64,000 nucleotides of DNA from Croceicoccus estronivorus (lineage in GTDB: Bacteria > Pseudomonadota > Alphaproteobacteria > Sphingomonadales > Sphingomonadaceae). Shown here in pieces: positions 53,851-62,932 of the stretch (position 1 is the stretch's first letter; every line of letters begins with the position of its first letter). Location of the stretch: assembly GCF_001625325.1 (NCBI RefSeq), contig NZ_JRQQ01000001.1:248001-312000 (forward strand). Direction: 5' to 3'. The position numbers and the translations under genes were made by a program. The notes below the pieces were generated by a model. That model ran no database searches and was not told where the DNA came from. It worked only from the letters and a program-made list of their open reading frames with translations.

Positions 53851-55278
53851 CTATTGCACGCCCGCAGCAGTCACTGTCTGGCCGTTCTTCAGGCCGATTT
53901 TGAATTTGGCGAGATAAGCATTGGGTTGCTTCCCATCATACGTAACACCGTCGATGAAGCCGCCCTGTTCGCCCCGGAAGCCATCCGTTTCGGGCACGCT
54001 TGCGGCAGGAATCTCGCCATCCTTGACCAGCTTGCTGGCCGCCGCGAGATAGAGGTCCGGGCGATAGACAGCCTTTGCCGTATCGAAATACCACTGGTCG
54101 GTCTTGTCGTCGGCAATCTGCCCCCACCGCCGCATCTGCGTGAGATACCAGATCGCATCGGAGTAATATGGGTAGCCTGCGAACTTGTCGAAGAAGATGT
54201 TGAAGCCCGGGGCTGGCCGCGTATCGCCGGGTTCGAAAGTGAACTTTCCGGTCATCGAAGCGGCGATCACGTCATAGTCTGCGCCAACGTAATTGGGCTG
54301 CGACAGGATTTTGACCGCTTCCGGGCGGTTCTTGCCGCCGCCTTCATCCAGCCACTGTTGCGCCTTGATAATTGCACGCAGCACCGCTGCGGTGGTCGCG
54401 GGATATTTCTCCGCGAAATCCTTGCGCAGGCCGAAAACCTTCTCAGGATTGTCGTGCCAGATCTCGTCGTCCGTAATCACCGGCACGCCGATCTTCTTGA
54501 AGACCGCCGCCTGGTTCCATGGCTCCCCGACGCAGTAGCCTTCGATCGTTCCGGCCTCGAGCGTCGCCGGCATCTGCGGCGGCGGCGTCACGGAAAGCTG
54601 CACATCAGCGGCGACCGTGCCGCCAACATCACCCGGCGTGTAGTAGCCGGGATTAAGCCCCCCGGCCGCCAGCCAATAACGCAGTTCATAATTGTGCGTG
54701 CTGACCGGGAAGACCATACCCATCTTGAAAGTCTTGCCCTGTTGGCCAAAGGTTTCGACCACGGGTTTGAGCACACTTGCAGAGATCGGGTGCTTGGGCT
54801 TTCCGTCCGCATTCTTCGGCAGGGTCGGAGCGATCATGGACCAGACCTTGTTCGACAAGGTGATGGCATTGCCATTAAGATCGAGGCTGAGCGGCGCAAT
54901 CAGGTCCGCCTTCGTGCCGTAACCGATCGTTGCGGCCAATGGCTGTCCGGCAAGCATATGCGCACCGTCGAGTTGGCCGCCAATCACGCCGTCGAGCAGG
55001 ACTTTCCAGTTTGCCTGCGGTTCGAGCGTGACGTTCAATCCTTCATCCGCGAAGAAGCCCTTCTCCTTCGCAATGGCGAGTGGCGCCATATCGGTCAGCT
55101 TGATGAAACCGAGCTTGAGATTGGGCTTCTCGATCGCACCGTCGAGCTTGGCCGCAGAGACCGTCTGACCACCGGAGGCATCGCCATTGCCCGATCCGCA
55201 ACCCGCCAGAGCCAAGCTCGCGGCCAAGGCCGCCAGCACACCGCGTCGATCGAATTGGAACCCTTTACACCCGACCAT
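53851..55278 (-). CDS. nrtA: Nitrate-binding lipoprotein of the ABC transporter
   Basis: The 475-residue product has a lipoprotein-type signal (RRGVLAALAASLALAGCGSG) with Cys after LAG, and the NrtA fold: LKLGFIKLTDMAPLAIAKEKG, MLAGQPLAATIGYGT, THNYELRYWLAAGGLNPG, EGYCVGEPWNQAAV. It captures nitrate (perhaps nitrite or cyanate) and delivers it to NrtB. ATG 55278 is chosen because it has GGAG upstream and lies after the leader terminator; the longer open frame to 55368 would run through that hairpin. Confidence 0.94.
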   Translation of the reverse strand: MVGCKGFQFDRRGVLAALAASLALAGCGSGNGDASGGQTVSAAKLDGAIEKPNLKLGFIKLTDMAPLAIAKEKGFFADEGLNVTLEPQANWKVLLDGVIGGQLDGAHMLAGQPLAATIGYGTKADLIAPLSLDLNGNAITLSNKVWSMIAPTLPKNADGKPKHPISASVLKPVVETFGQQGKTFKMGMVFPVSTHNYELRYWLAAGGLNPGYYTPGDVGGTVAADVQLSVTPPPQMPATLEAGTIEGYCVGEPWNQAAVFKKIGVPVITDDEIWHDNPEKVFGLRKDFAEKYPATTAAVLRAIIKAQQWLDEGGGKNRPEAVKILSQPNYVGADYDVIAASMTGKFTFEPGDTRPAPGFNIFFDKFAGYPYYSDAIWYLTQMRRWGQIADDKTDQWYFDTAKAVYRPDLYLAAASKLVKDGEIPAASVPETDGFRGEQGGFIDGVTYDGKQPNAYLAKFKIGLKNGQTVTAAGVQ

Positions 55279-55309
55279 ATTGCTCCGTCCGTCATCCGGC
55301 GCACAACGC

Positions 55310-55357
55310 AAAAAAGCCGCCTCGATTCGGTTTGACCAGCAAACCAGATCGGGCGGC
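55310..55357 (-). terminator. Leader attenuator terminator before nrtA
   Basis: On the minus strand GCCGCCCGATCTGGTTTG and CAAACCGAATCGAGGCGGC fold into a long interrupted hairpin (outer GCCGCC/GGCGGC, inner GGTTTG/CAAACC) followed by six T. It ends 31 bases before the nrtA start. It shares the outer stem, the T run and the flanking GTGGCAACGG with the nirB leader. Confidence 0.85.
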
Positions 55358-55401
55358 ACCGTTGCCACGCGTTTGATAAATTCAACCAGAGGCCGAAACT
55401 T

Positions 55402-55417
55402 CGCCCGACCTTGGGCG
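55402..55417 (-). promoter_or_regulatory. Hexaloop hairpin, probable NasT (ANTAR) target in the nrtA leader
   Basis: On the minus strand CGCCC-AAGGTC-GGGCG makes a perfect five-pair stem with a six-base loop that has A at 1 and G at 4, as ANTAR targets do. It lies about 45 bases before the terminator and 49 bases after the shared block, matching the nirB leader (51 bases). Confidence 0.55.
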
Positions 55418-55438
55418 GCGTCCTCCGGTGAGGCAAGT

Positions 55439-55486
55439 ACTAAACGATTCGCCTCCGCCTCGTAAAGCGATTTTTGCGGTGCAGCA
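55439..55486 (-). promoter_or_regulatory. Candidate nrtA promoter with upstream shared 20-base block
   Basis: Minus-strand TTTACG (55461-55466), 16 bases, then TTTAGT (55439-55444), is a weak sigma-70-type pair. The shared block (plus strand GCGATTTTTGCGGTGCAGCA, 55467-55486) abuts it upstream and begins 11 bases after the nasS stop. Comparison with the nirB leader is the main support. Confidence 0.5.
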
Positions 55487-55497
55487 TAATTTACCCC

Positions 55498-56706
55498 TCA
55501 AGGAAGGCTCGCAAGATAGCCCTGCAAATCATCCGGGTCGAAACTACGCCCATCGAAGAAACTGTTTTCCGACAAGGTGATATCACCTTGCTGCGTGGTT
55601 ACCGCGGTTGGCCCCGCGAGACTGCCTTCGACTTTCGAACTGGCACCGGGCAGTGCATCGCCTGTTCCTTTCAACGCACTGCGATAAACGTCGGGCCGAA
55701 ACACCCGAGCGGCTGAAACGGCATCGTCTTTTCCGTATGCCAGCCCATCCCAGCGCACCATCTGGCTGTAAAGCCATTCCGCCTGGCTGACCCAGGGAAA
55801 GTTTGCCGCCTCGCGATGCTGAAACATGAAATCCGAATAGTGCACTGGCGCACCACCCTGTTTCAACACCAGTCGATCGGAGAGAGACCGCAGGATAATC
55901 TTCGGATCGCCCCCGACATATTTCGGCCGGGAGAGAATCTCGGCATTGATTTCCCAATTGGCAGGATCGACGAAATGACGGCCTGCCGCACGCAGCGCAC
56001 GGATCAATGCCTCGAATTCAGGCCGCCGCGCTTCCAGCACGGGCTCACGCACGGCCAGTACCTTTTCAACCCCCCGGCGCCATATCTGTGCCGTGGCGAG
56101 CACGATCGTGCCCACCCCCCGCTCTACCGCTACGCTGTTGTAGGGTTCCCCAACACAGATTCCATCGACTTCGCCGCTGGCAAGGGCATCGGCCACGAAG
56201 GGCGGCGCAACCGTCATGATCTCGATATCGCGATCCGGCCGGATACCGCATGCCGCAAGCCAGTATCGCAGTTTGTAATTATGACTGGAATAGCGGTGCA
56301 CGACACCGAACCGCAGGGGATTACCCTGCCCAAGGCGCTCCGCCGCAACTTTGGCAAGCAGCCCGCCAACCTGAACGGGATCGCCCAATCCACCCGCAGG
56401 ATTTACCCTGTCCGCCAGATCGCTCCGCAAAGTAATGGCATTGCCATTGAGACCGAGCACGAACGGAACCGAAAGCGGTTGCGCAGGCCTGCCCCGCCCC
56501 AGCGTCGTGGCGATTGCCAGAGGCGCAACCATATGCGCCGCGTCACTATGGCCATAAAGCAGCCGGTCCAGCACAGTGGCCCAGCTCATATCCTTCACCA
56601 GCCGCAGCGAGAGCCCTTCTTCCTCCGCAAACCCATGTTCGCTGGCGAGGATCGGCAGGCAGGCATCCACCAGAGGCAGGAATCCGATGGTTAGTTCATT
56701 GCTCAT
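55498..56706 (-). CDS. nasS: NasS: cytoplasmic nitrate/nitrite sensor
   Basis: The 402-residue product is an NrtA homologue (TIGFLPLVDACLPILASEHG, AHMVAPLAIATTLG, SSHNYKLRYWLAACGIRP, DGICVGEPYNSVAV) but has no signal peptide or lipobox, so it stays in the cytoplasm. With NasT it forms the NasS-NasT pair known from Azotobacter and Paracoccus, where NasS holds NasT until nitrate or nitrite binds. It is coupled to nasT by ATGA. The nrtA leader starts just after it. Confidence 0.92.
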   Translation of the reverse strand: MSNELTIGFLPLVDACLPILASEHGFAEEEGLSLRLVKDMSWATVLDRLLYGHSDAAHMVAPLAIATTLGRGRPAQPLSVPFVLGLNGNAITLRSDLADRVNPAGGLGDPVQVGGLLAKVAAERLGQGNPLRFGVVHRYSSHNYKLRYWLAACGIRPDRDIEIMTVAPPFVADALASGEVDGICVGEPYNSVAVERGVGTIVLATAQIWRRGVEKVLAVREPVLEARRPEFEALIRALRAAGRHFVDPANWEINAEILSRPKYVGGDPKIILRSLSDRLVLKQGGAPVHYSDFMFQHREAANFPWVSQAEWLYSQMVRWDGLAYGKDDAVSAARVFRPDVYRSALKGTGDALPGASSKVEGSLAGPTAVTTQQGDITLSENSFFDGRSFDPDDLQGYLASLP

Positions 56707-57284
56707 CCGATCCCTCCCAAAAGTTCTTCGGCCGTAATCACTGCCTCGGCAATATCGGCGATGCGACGGCCCTGATTCATCGCGGTGCGCCGCAACTCCG
56801 CATAAGCATCGGGTTCAGACAAACCCCTGCTGTTCATCAGGATACGCTTGGCCTTGTCGATGGCTTCCCGTTCCGCCAGCTTCCCCTTGGCTTCCGCCAG
56901 ATCAGCCTGAAGCCGTGAGAACGCGTTGAAGCGGCGCACCGCAAGGTCCAGCAACGAACGGATGCGATTGGATGCCAGCCCATCGACCACATAGGCGGAT
57001 ACCCCGGCATCGATCGACGCGGCGATGGCGTCATCATCCGATTCATCGACGAACATCGCGATCGGGCGATCCAGCACTCTGCTGACCGCAAAATACTCTT
57101 CCAACACGTCGCGCGACGGGTTGCCGAGATCAATCAGGACGACATCCGGCCCGATCTCTTCGATCCGGGCCAGCAATGCCTTACGCTCGGTAAGAATGAA
57201 TATCTCGCAATCGTCGAGCGTGGCGAGCCCTTCCTCGATAATCGAGGCGCGAGCAGCACTTTCGTCGACAATCGCGATCCGCAT
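56703..57284 (-). CDS. nasT: NasT: ANTAR-domain transcription antiterminator
   Basis: The 193-residue product has a receiver-like N-terminal domain (MRIAIVDESAARASIIEEGL, VVLIDLGNPSRDVLEEY) and a C-terminal ANTAR RNA-binding domain (KLAEREAIDKAKRILMNSRG, SEPDAYAELRRTAMNQGRR). ANTAR proteins free the polymerase by binding leader hairpins; the two leaders in this cluster are its expected targets. ATG 57284 gives the usual receiver start. The frame is open to 57320. Confidence 0.95.
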   Translation of the reverse strand: MRIAIVDESAARASIIEEGLATLDDCEIFILTERKALLARIEEIGPDVVLIDLGNPSRDVLEEYFAVSRVLDRPIAMFVDESDDDAIAASIDAGVSAYVVDGLASNRIRSLLDLAVRRFNAFSRLQADLAEAKGKLAEREAIDKAKRILMNSRGLSEPDAYAELRRTAMNQGRRIADIAEAVITAEELLGGIG

Positions 57285-57364
57285 GGCGCGAGGTCTACCG
57301 GTATTGCTGCAACGCAACAATACCTTCCCTGCTCAATTCTGCGACGAGGCAGGCCATCACTCCA

Positions 57365-58417
<1,053 letters not shown>

Positions 58418-58581
58418 CTATATGGTCGAAATTCAATTGTACGAATTCCGACATGCAAGTGGCACCGCGTCGTCCCCAATTTCCCACCTGGGGCACATCC
58501 GGCAGCAGTGTTTTCCCACACCGCGGGATAACTCAAACGCGCCATGCGTTATCTCGCTGGAAGGAAAGAGGAGTTCGATCC

Positions 58582-59076
58582 ATGCGCAAGACAATCGTTC
58601 CAGCGACTCTGGCCCTGCTGGCCCTCTCCGCCTGTGGCGAGGACAAAAGCAACGAACCGGAACCGACCGGTTCAACCACAACACAACAATCGACCGAAAC
58701 GGAACGCAATTCCGGTATTGCGGATGCGTCGAATCCCCCGCCGCTATCTGACAGTGACAGCAAGAGCATACCCCTGGCCGCACAAGGCCGCTGGGGCCTG
58801 GTTCCCGCCGACTGCACGAGCACACGCGGAGATGCCAAGGGATTGCTGAAAATCGACGGAACAACTCTGCAATTCTATGAATCGGTGGGCACGCTGGACG
58901 AAATTCAGGAAATTTCCGGCACCCGGCTCCGCGCGTCCTTCGACTTCACTGGTGAAGGCATGAGCTGGTCCCGCGAAGAAGTGCTGGACGTGCAGGATGG
59001 CGGCAAAACGCTGATCCGTCGCGAGTATGGAAAGGATGCATTGCCCGGGCCATTCGAGTATAGCAAGTGTACGTGA
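58582..59076 (+). CDS. Putative lipoprotein
   Basis: The 164-residue product has a lipoprotein signal (MRKTIVPATLALLALSACGE, lipobox LSAC), a Thr/Ser-rich stretch, then an ordered domain from about residue 65 (QGRWGLVPADCTSTRGDAKG, LRASFDFTGEGMSWSREEVL, ending EYSKCT). The WGLVPADC start and final Cys suggest a disulfide-closed small fold. Family not recognised. A GGAAAGAGGAG site precedes the ATG. The 236 bases upstream to the nitronate monooxygenase start hold no gene. Confidence 0.75.
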   Translation: MRKTIVPATLALLALSACGEDKSNEPEPTGSTTTQQSTETERNSGIADASNPPPLSDSDSKSIPLAAQGRWGLVPADCTSTRGDAKGLLKIDGTTLQFYESVGTLDEIQEISGTRLRASFDFTGEGMSWSREEVLDVQDGGKTLIRREYGKDALPGPFEYSKCT

Positions 59077-59090
59077 AGGAGCGAAAAACC

Positions 59091-59396
59091 ATGAAAAGCA
59101 AATCCTTGGCCTATGCCATGCCCGCCCTTCTCCTTGCCGGTTGCGCGGCGAGTGAGCCACCTGCCGAGACCCCACCACCCGTAGCATCGCCGGGTGTCTG
59201 CAACGCGGCTCCCGCCCAATCTCTGGTCGGCACCGCCGCATCCACAGCGATCGGCGCCCAATTGCTGGAGCTGACGGGCGCACGGCAACTTCGTTGGGGC
59301 CCACCGCGCACGTCCATGACAATGGATTTCAGACAGGATCGGCTGACTGTCGCTTATGACGACGACATGATAATCGAACGCATCACCTGCGGGTGA
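59091..59396 (+). CDS. I78-family peptidase inhibitor-like lipoprotein
   Basis: The 101-residue product has a lipoprotein signal (AYAMPALLLAGCAASE) and a C-terminal I78-type inhibitor domain: CNAAPAQSLVGTAASTAIG, then LRWGPPRTSMTMDFRQDRL, and YDDDMIIERITCG at the end, as in Proteinase inhibitor I78 (potato-inhibitor-like) proteins. An AAGGAG site precedes ATG 59091. The gene follows the previous lipoprotein by 14 bases, so the two are probably one operon. Confidence 0.85.
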   Translation: MKSKSLAYAMPALLLAGCAASEPPAETPPPVASPGVCNAAPAQSLVGTAASTAIGAQLLELTGARQLRWGPPRTSMTMDFRQDRLTVAYDDDMIIERITCG

Positions 59397-59453
59397 GCAC
59401 CCGCGTGACCTGCTCCGGAATAACGGGCAGGAAAATGGCAAAAAGACGGACAG

Positions 59454-60500
59454 ATGACTGACGAAGTGCATATCCATGCCCACGGACCCGCTGGGCATAT
59501 CTCTCTCAATCGCCCTCGCGCAATCCATTCCCTGACGCTCGCCATGTGCAAGGCAATGACCGAAGCCCTGCAAACATGGCGCAGCGACGATGCTGCCCGC
59601 TTTGTCCTGCTCGACCATGCTGAAGGGCGTGGCTTTTGCGCCGGAGGCGATGTGACCCTGATACGCCAGTCTGCTCTGGAAGATGGAGGGGCTGCTGCGC
59701 GGCAGTTCTTCGACACCGAATACAAGCTGAACCATCTGATGTTCACCTATCCCAAGCCGATCATCGCTTTCATGGACGGCATCACCATGGGCGGCGGGGT
59801 CGGCATTTCGTTGCCGGCGAAATATCGCATCGCAACGGAAAATACGCGTTTTGCCATGCCGGAGACCGGCATTGGCCTGATCTGCGATGTCGGTGGCGGA
59901 TGGTATCTGTCCCGCCTCCCCGGGCGGACAGGCCAGTTTCTCGGCCTGACCGGCGCCCGGCTGGATGGTGCGGAATGCCTGTGGGCAGGCCTGGCAACAC
60001 ATTACCTGCCAAGCGACGCCCTGCCAGAAGCCAAGGCTCGCATCATTGCCGCCCCTGATACGATCGAAGCGATATTGGAAGAGTTGTCCGTCACGCCGCC
60101 AACGCCACGCCTGGCAGCCAACCGCGAGAGGATCGACCGGCTGTTCGCGTCAGACAATTACGAAGACAATCTCGCCGCTCTCAAGGCCGATGGCGGAGAG
60201 TGGGCTGCGAAGGAACTGAAAACGCTCGGCACCAAAAGCCCGATGACCTGCAAGCTGGTCCTGCGCCAGTTGCAACTGGGCAGCAAGGCCAAGACATTCG
60301 CTCAAAACATGGCGATGGAATATCGGGCAGCCACACGCACTGTGCTCTTGCCGGATTTTGCCGAGGGGGTTCGCGCGTTGCTGATTGACAAGACCAACGA
60401 TCCTCAGTGGCAACCAGCCGCCGCTCACGAGGTCAGCGAAGCGATGATCGACGCCGTCTTCGCCCCTCTGCCCCCGCAGGAGGAATGGCAACCTCTGTGA
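59454..60500 (+). CDS. 3-hydroxyisobutyryl-CoA hydrolase-like crotonase-family enzyme
   Basis: The 348-residue product has the crotonase fold with HIBCH features: ISLNRPRAIHSLTLAM, RGFCAGGDVTLIRQS (oxyanion hole), PIIAFMDGITMGGGVGISL, FAMPETGIGLICDVGGGWYL (catalytic Glu, Asp region) and a longer C-terminal part with SPMTCKLVLRQLQLG. These hydrolyse 3-hydroxyisobutyryl-CoA in valine breakdown. Length fits that subgroup rather than short enoyl-CoA hydratases. Confidence 0.9.
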   Translation: MTDEVHIHAHGPAGHISLNRPRAIHSLTLAMCKAMTEALQTWRSDDAARFVLLDHAEGRGFCAGGDVTLIRQSALEDGGAAARQFFDTEYKLNHLMFTYPKPIIAFMDGITMGGGVGISLPAKYRIATENTRFAMPETGIGLICDVGGGWYLSRLPGRTGQFLGLTGARLDGAECLWAGLATHYLPSDALPEAKARIIAAPDTIEAILEELSVTPPTPRLAANRERIDRLFASDNYEDNLAALKADGGEWAAKELKTLGTKSPMTCKLVLRQLQLGSKAKTFAQNMAMEYRAATRTVLLPDFAEGVRALLIDKTNDPQWQPAAAHEVSEAMIDAVFAPLPPQEEWQPL

Positions 60501-60552
60501 TTTGTGGAAGCTGGCCAACGCGCTTCGCCGCCAGCCTCCAGACGCGAAGTTC

Positions 60553-61665
60553 TCAATCCATGTCGAACAGATTGCGATACTGCCTAGGTTGGGAACGCTT
60601 GTACTGATCCGGTGCCTTGACACTGGCCCCGAAATGCGCGGCCGCGTGCCAGGGCCAGCGCGGATCATACAGCATTGCACGCGCCAGCCCGACTGCATCG
60701 GCATCGCCCGTACCGACGATAGCCTCGGCCTGTTCGAATTCGGTGATGAGTCCCACCGCGATCACCGGCATGTTGACGGCCTGCCGAACTTCGCGGGCGA
60801 GCGGCACCTGGTAATTCGGCCCTACAGGGATTTTCTGCCCTGCGTGGAGGCCCCCGCTCGACACATCAATGGCTGCACAGCCTGACGCCTCCAACGCTTG
60901 TGCATAGCGCGCGGTCTGTTCGACATCCCAGCCGCCATCCATCCAATCGCTGCCCGAAACACGCAGCATGACCGGCTTTTCCGCGGGAAATGCAGTCCGC
61001 ACCGCTTCGAATACCTCCAGCGGGAAACGCATCCGGTTTTCCAGGCTGCCGCCGAATTCATCCTCTCTCAGATTTGAAAGCGGCGAGAGGAACTGGTGCA
61101 TCAGATAACCGTGGGCAGAGTGAACCTGCACCGCATCGAAGCCGATACGGGCGGCCCGGCTGGCGGCATCGGCAAACGCCTGACGAATGCGTGCCATCTC
61201 CTGCTTGTCCAGGGCATCCGGCGCGTTTTCCCCCTCCGCAAAAGGCACGGCACTGGGCGCCAGTGTTTGCCAGCCATTCGGACGATCCGGAGCGATCTGG
61301 GCCCCGCCATCCCAAGGCTTCGCACAGGACGCCTTTCGCCCGGCGTGGGCCAACTGGATCGCTACCGGCATGTCGCTATAGCGGCGCACACTTTCCAAAA
61401 CGCGCGCCATCGCAGCCTCCGTCGCATCATCCCACAGGCCGAGATCGCCATAGCTGATGCGGCCTTCCGGCGACACCGCAGTTGCCTCCACAATCAGCAT
61501 TCCCGCTCCGGACAAAGCCAGATGGCCAAGGTGCATCCGGTGCCAGTCGGTCATGCAGCCTTCTTCGGCCGAATACTGGCACATCGGTTCGATGATGATG
61601 CGGTTGCGCAATTCCAGGGGACCGATCCGGACAGGTTGGAACAGCTTGGCTCCACTCATTTTCAT
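60553..61665 (-). CDS. Old-yellow-enzyme-type NADH:flavin oxidoreductase (YqjM-like)
   Basis: The 370-residue FMN enzyme has LFQPVRIGPLELRNRIIIEPM, MCQYSAEEG with the conserved Cys of the YqjM group, QLAHAGRKAS, and VHSAHGYLMHQFLSPLSNLR with the catalytic His, then VGLARAMLYDPRW. It reduces activated carbon double bonds; the true substrate is unknown. ATG 61665 and ATG 61659 are both usable starts. The 274 bases to the next gene (61666-61939) show no gene. Confidence 0.92.
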   Translation of the reverse strand: MKMSGAKLFQPVRIGPLELRNRIIIEPMCQYSAEEGCMTDWHRMHLGHLALSGAGMLIVEATAVSPEGRISYGDLGLWDDATEAAMARVLESVRRYSDMPVAIQLAHAGRKASCAKPWDGGAQIAPDRPNGWQTLAPSAVPFAEGENAPDALDKQEMARIRQAFADAASRAARIGFDAVQVHSAHGYLMHQFLSPLSNLREDEFGGSLENRMRFPLEVFEAVRTAFPAEKPVMLRVSGSDWMDGGWDVEQTARYAQALEASGCAAIDVSSGGLHAGQKIPVGPNYQVPLAREVRQAVNMPVIAVGLITEFEQAEAIVGTGDADAVGLARAMLYDPRWPWHAAAHFGASVKAPDQYKRSQPRQYRNLFDMD

Positions 61666-61939
61666 TGCCTCAAGAATGGTTGGCAGGAAGGAGAGCGCCT
61701 TGTGCACCTGCGAATGGATTCTTGTCCATCGCCCAAAATCGAAAAGGCCATCGGTTGGACAGCACCCCCGATCCACATCTTCTATGGCCGAATTTTCCTA
61801 CAAAAAGTCCCCGGCCCCGGCCTCTGTTACAAGGCAAGGGTCCGGGGTAGTGCCATGGACTATCACCCAGTCGGGAGAGGTTTGGGGCGCAGTCCAGTTT
61901 GCCCGGGCCACCGCAGGTCACGGCCCAGGCAAGGGAAAT

Positions 61940-62914
61940 CTAGCTGTTTGCGCGGATCAGCCTCCGCGCCTCTTCAATGGCTTGCGGTACCGTCATCGTT
62001 CCGTCCGAAATTGCCGTGCCCATTTCCAGCAAACGAGCTGAAATAACTGTGCCGGTATCGGCTTGCTCCCGGACATGAATGCCACCCTTCGAAGCAGCCG
62101 CTTGGTCCCATTCGGCGCGAACCACTGCCCAGTAATCCTTGGTTGCAGCCCAATAGGCATCCGCCGCCACCACGGGATAATCATCGGAACGGGTGTAGGT
62201 GTTGAGCACGTATTCCTGCACCACCGGCTTCAACCCGCCATCGACGGATTCCATCTTGATGTTGTCCTGCCAATGGATCCAGCCGTCCGGCGTGGGCTGA
62301 TGACGATTGATGGCGTAATAACGATCATAGACGGGATTGCGCACCGCATCGCGGCGGGCCAGCGGGCGCCAGGTCCAGTTTGAGCGCCAGCGGCGGACCC
62401 CGCCTTGCGTTTCCCATTGCCCCCAACCCGCATAGCGCGGGCTGTCGTCGACCTGCCAGACAGTTTGAGACCAACGTCCATGGCGCATGGCGACGGGAAC
62501 ATCCTCCCACTCCCAGCTATCGGGTCCTGCATAGACAAGGATCTTTTCCGGTTCGTATTCCCAATCCTGACGCCAGTGCTTGATGACATGAGTTTGCCCG
62601 TCGTGTTCCACCACCAACAGGTGCTGCAACATGATCTTGCGCCCGGTGTCCTCGATCACACGCACGGACTCGTATCCGCCAGAAATCTTTCGCTCCAGCG
62701 GCGTGTAGCCCGCCATCCAGGGGGTCGATTCCTGCATGTCGAAGCGAACCCTGAAATTGCCCGCCATGGCGAGAATGTCAGCCCGGTCCGCGGCAAACGC
62801 ATCGCTTTCCTCGTGCGCCGTGCGTTCCGCGACTGGCCCATGCGCCATGGCGGGCGAAACGGCCATGGCCATGGCCAACAGACCGCCCCCAAGTAATGTC
62901 TTGATGATTTTCAT
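61940..62914 (-). CDS. DUF6607 family exported protein
   Basis: The 324-residue product has a signal peptide (LLGGGLLAMAMAVSPAMA) and many Trp residues in the middle (IKHWRQDWEYEPEKI, SPRYAGWGQWET, WRSNWTWRPLARRD, RYYAINRHQPTPDGWIHW). This matches the DUF6607 family, often found beside heme-type TonB-dependent receptors, as here. Role unknown, possibly heme handling in the periplasm. It follows the receptor gene by 18 bases. Confidence 0.8.
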   Translation of the reverse strand: MKIIKTLLGGGLLAMAMAVSPAMAHGPVAERTAHEESDAFAADRADILAMAGNFRVRFDMQESTPWMAGYTPLERKISGGYESVRVIEDTGRKIMLQHLLVVEHDGQTHVIKHWRQDWEYEPEKILVYAGPDSWEWEDVPVAMRHGRWSQTVWQVDDSPRYAGWGQWETQGGVRRWRSNWTWRPLARRDAVRNPVYDRYYAINRHQPTPDGWIHWQDNIKMESVDGGLKPVVQEYVLNTYTRSDDYPVVAADAYWAATKDYWAVVRAEWDQAAASKGGIHVREQADTGTVISARLLEMGTAISDGTMTVPQAIEEARRLIRANS

Positions 62915-62932
62915 GCGATAATTTCCCCCAGA

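Noticed and set aside
53749-55335. A 528-codon plus-strand open frame
   Set aside because: It is opposite nrtA and its leader, and has no known motif.
55279-55368. Longer N-terminus for nrtA
   Set aside because: It would translate through the leader terminator, and the lipoprotein signal begins at ATG 55278.
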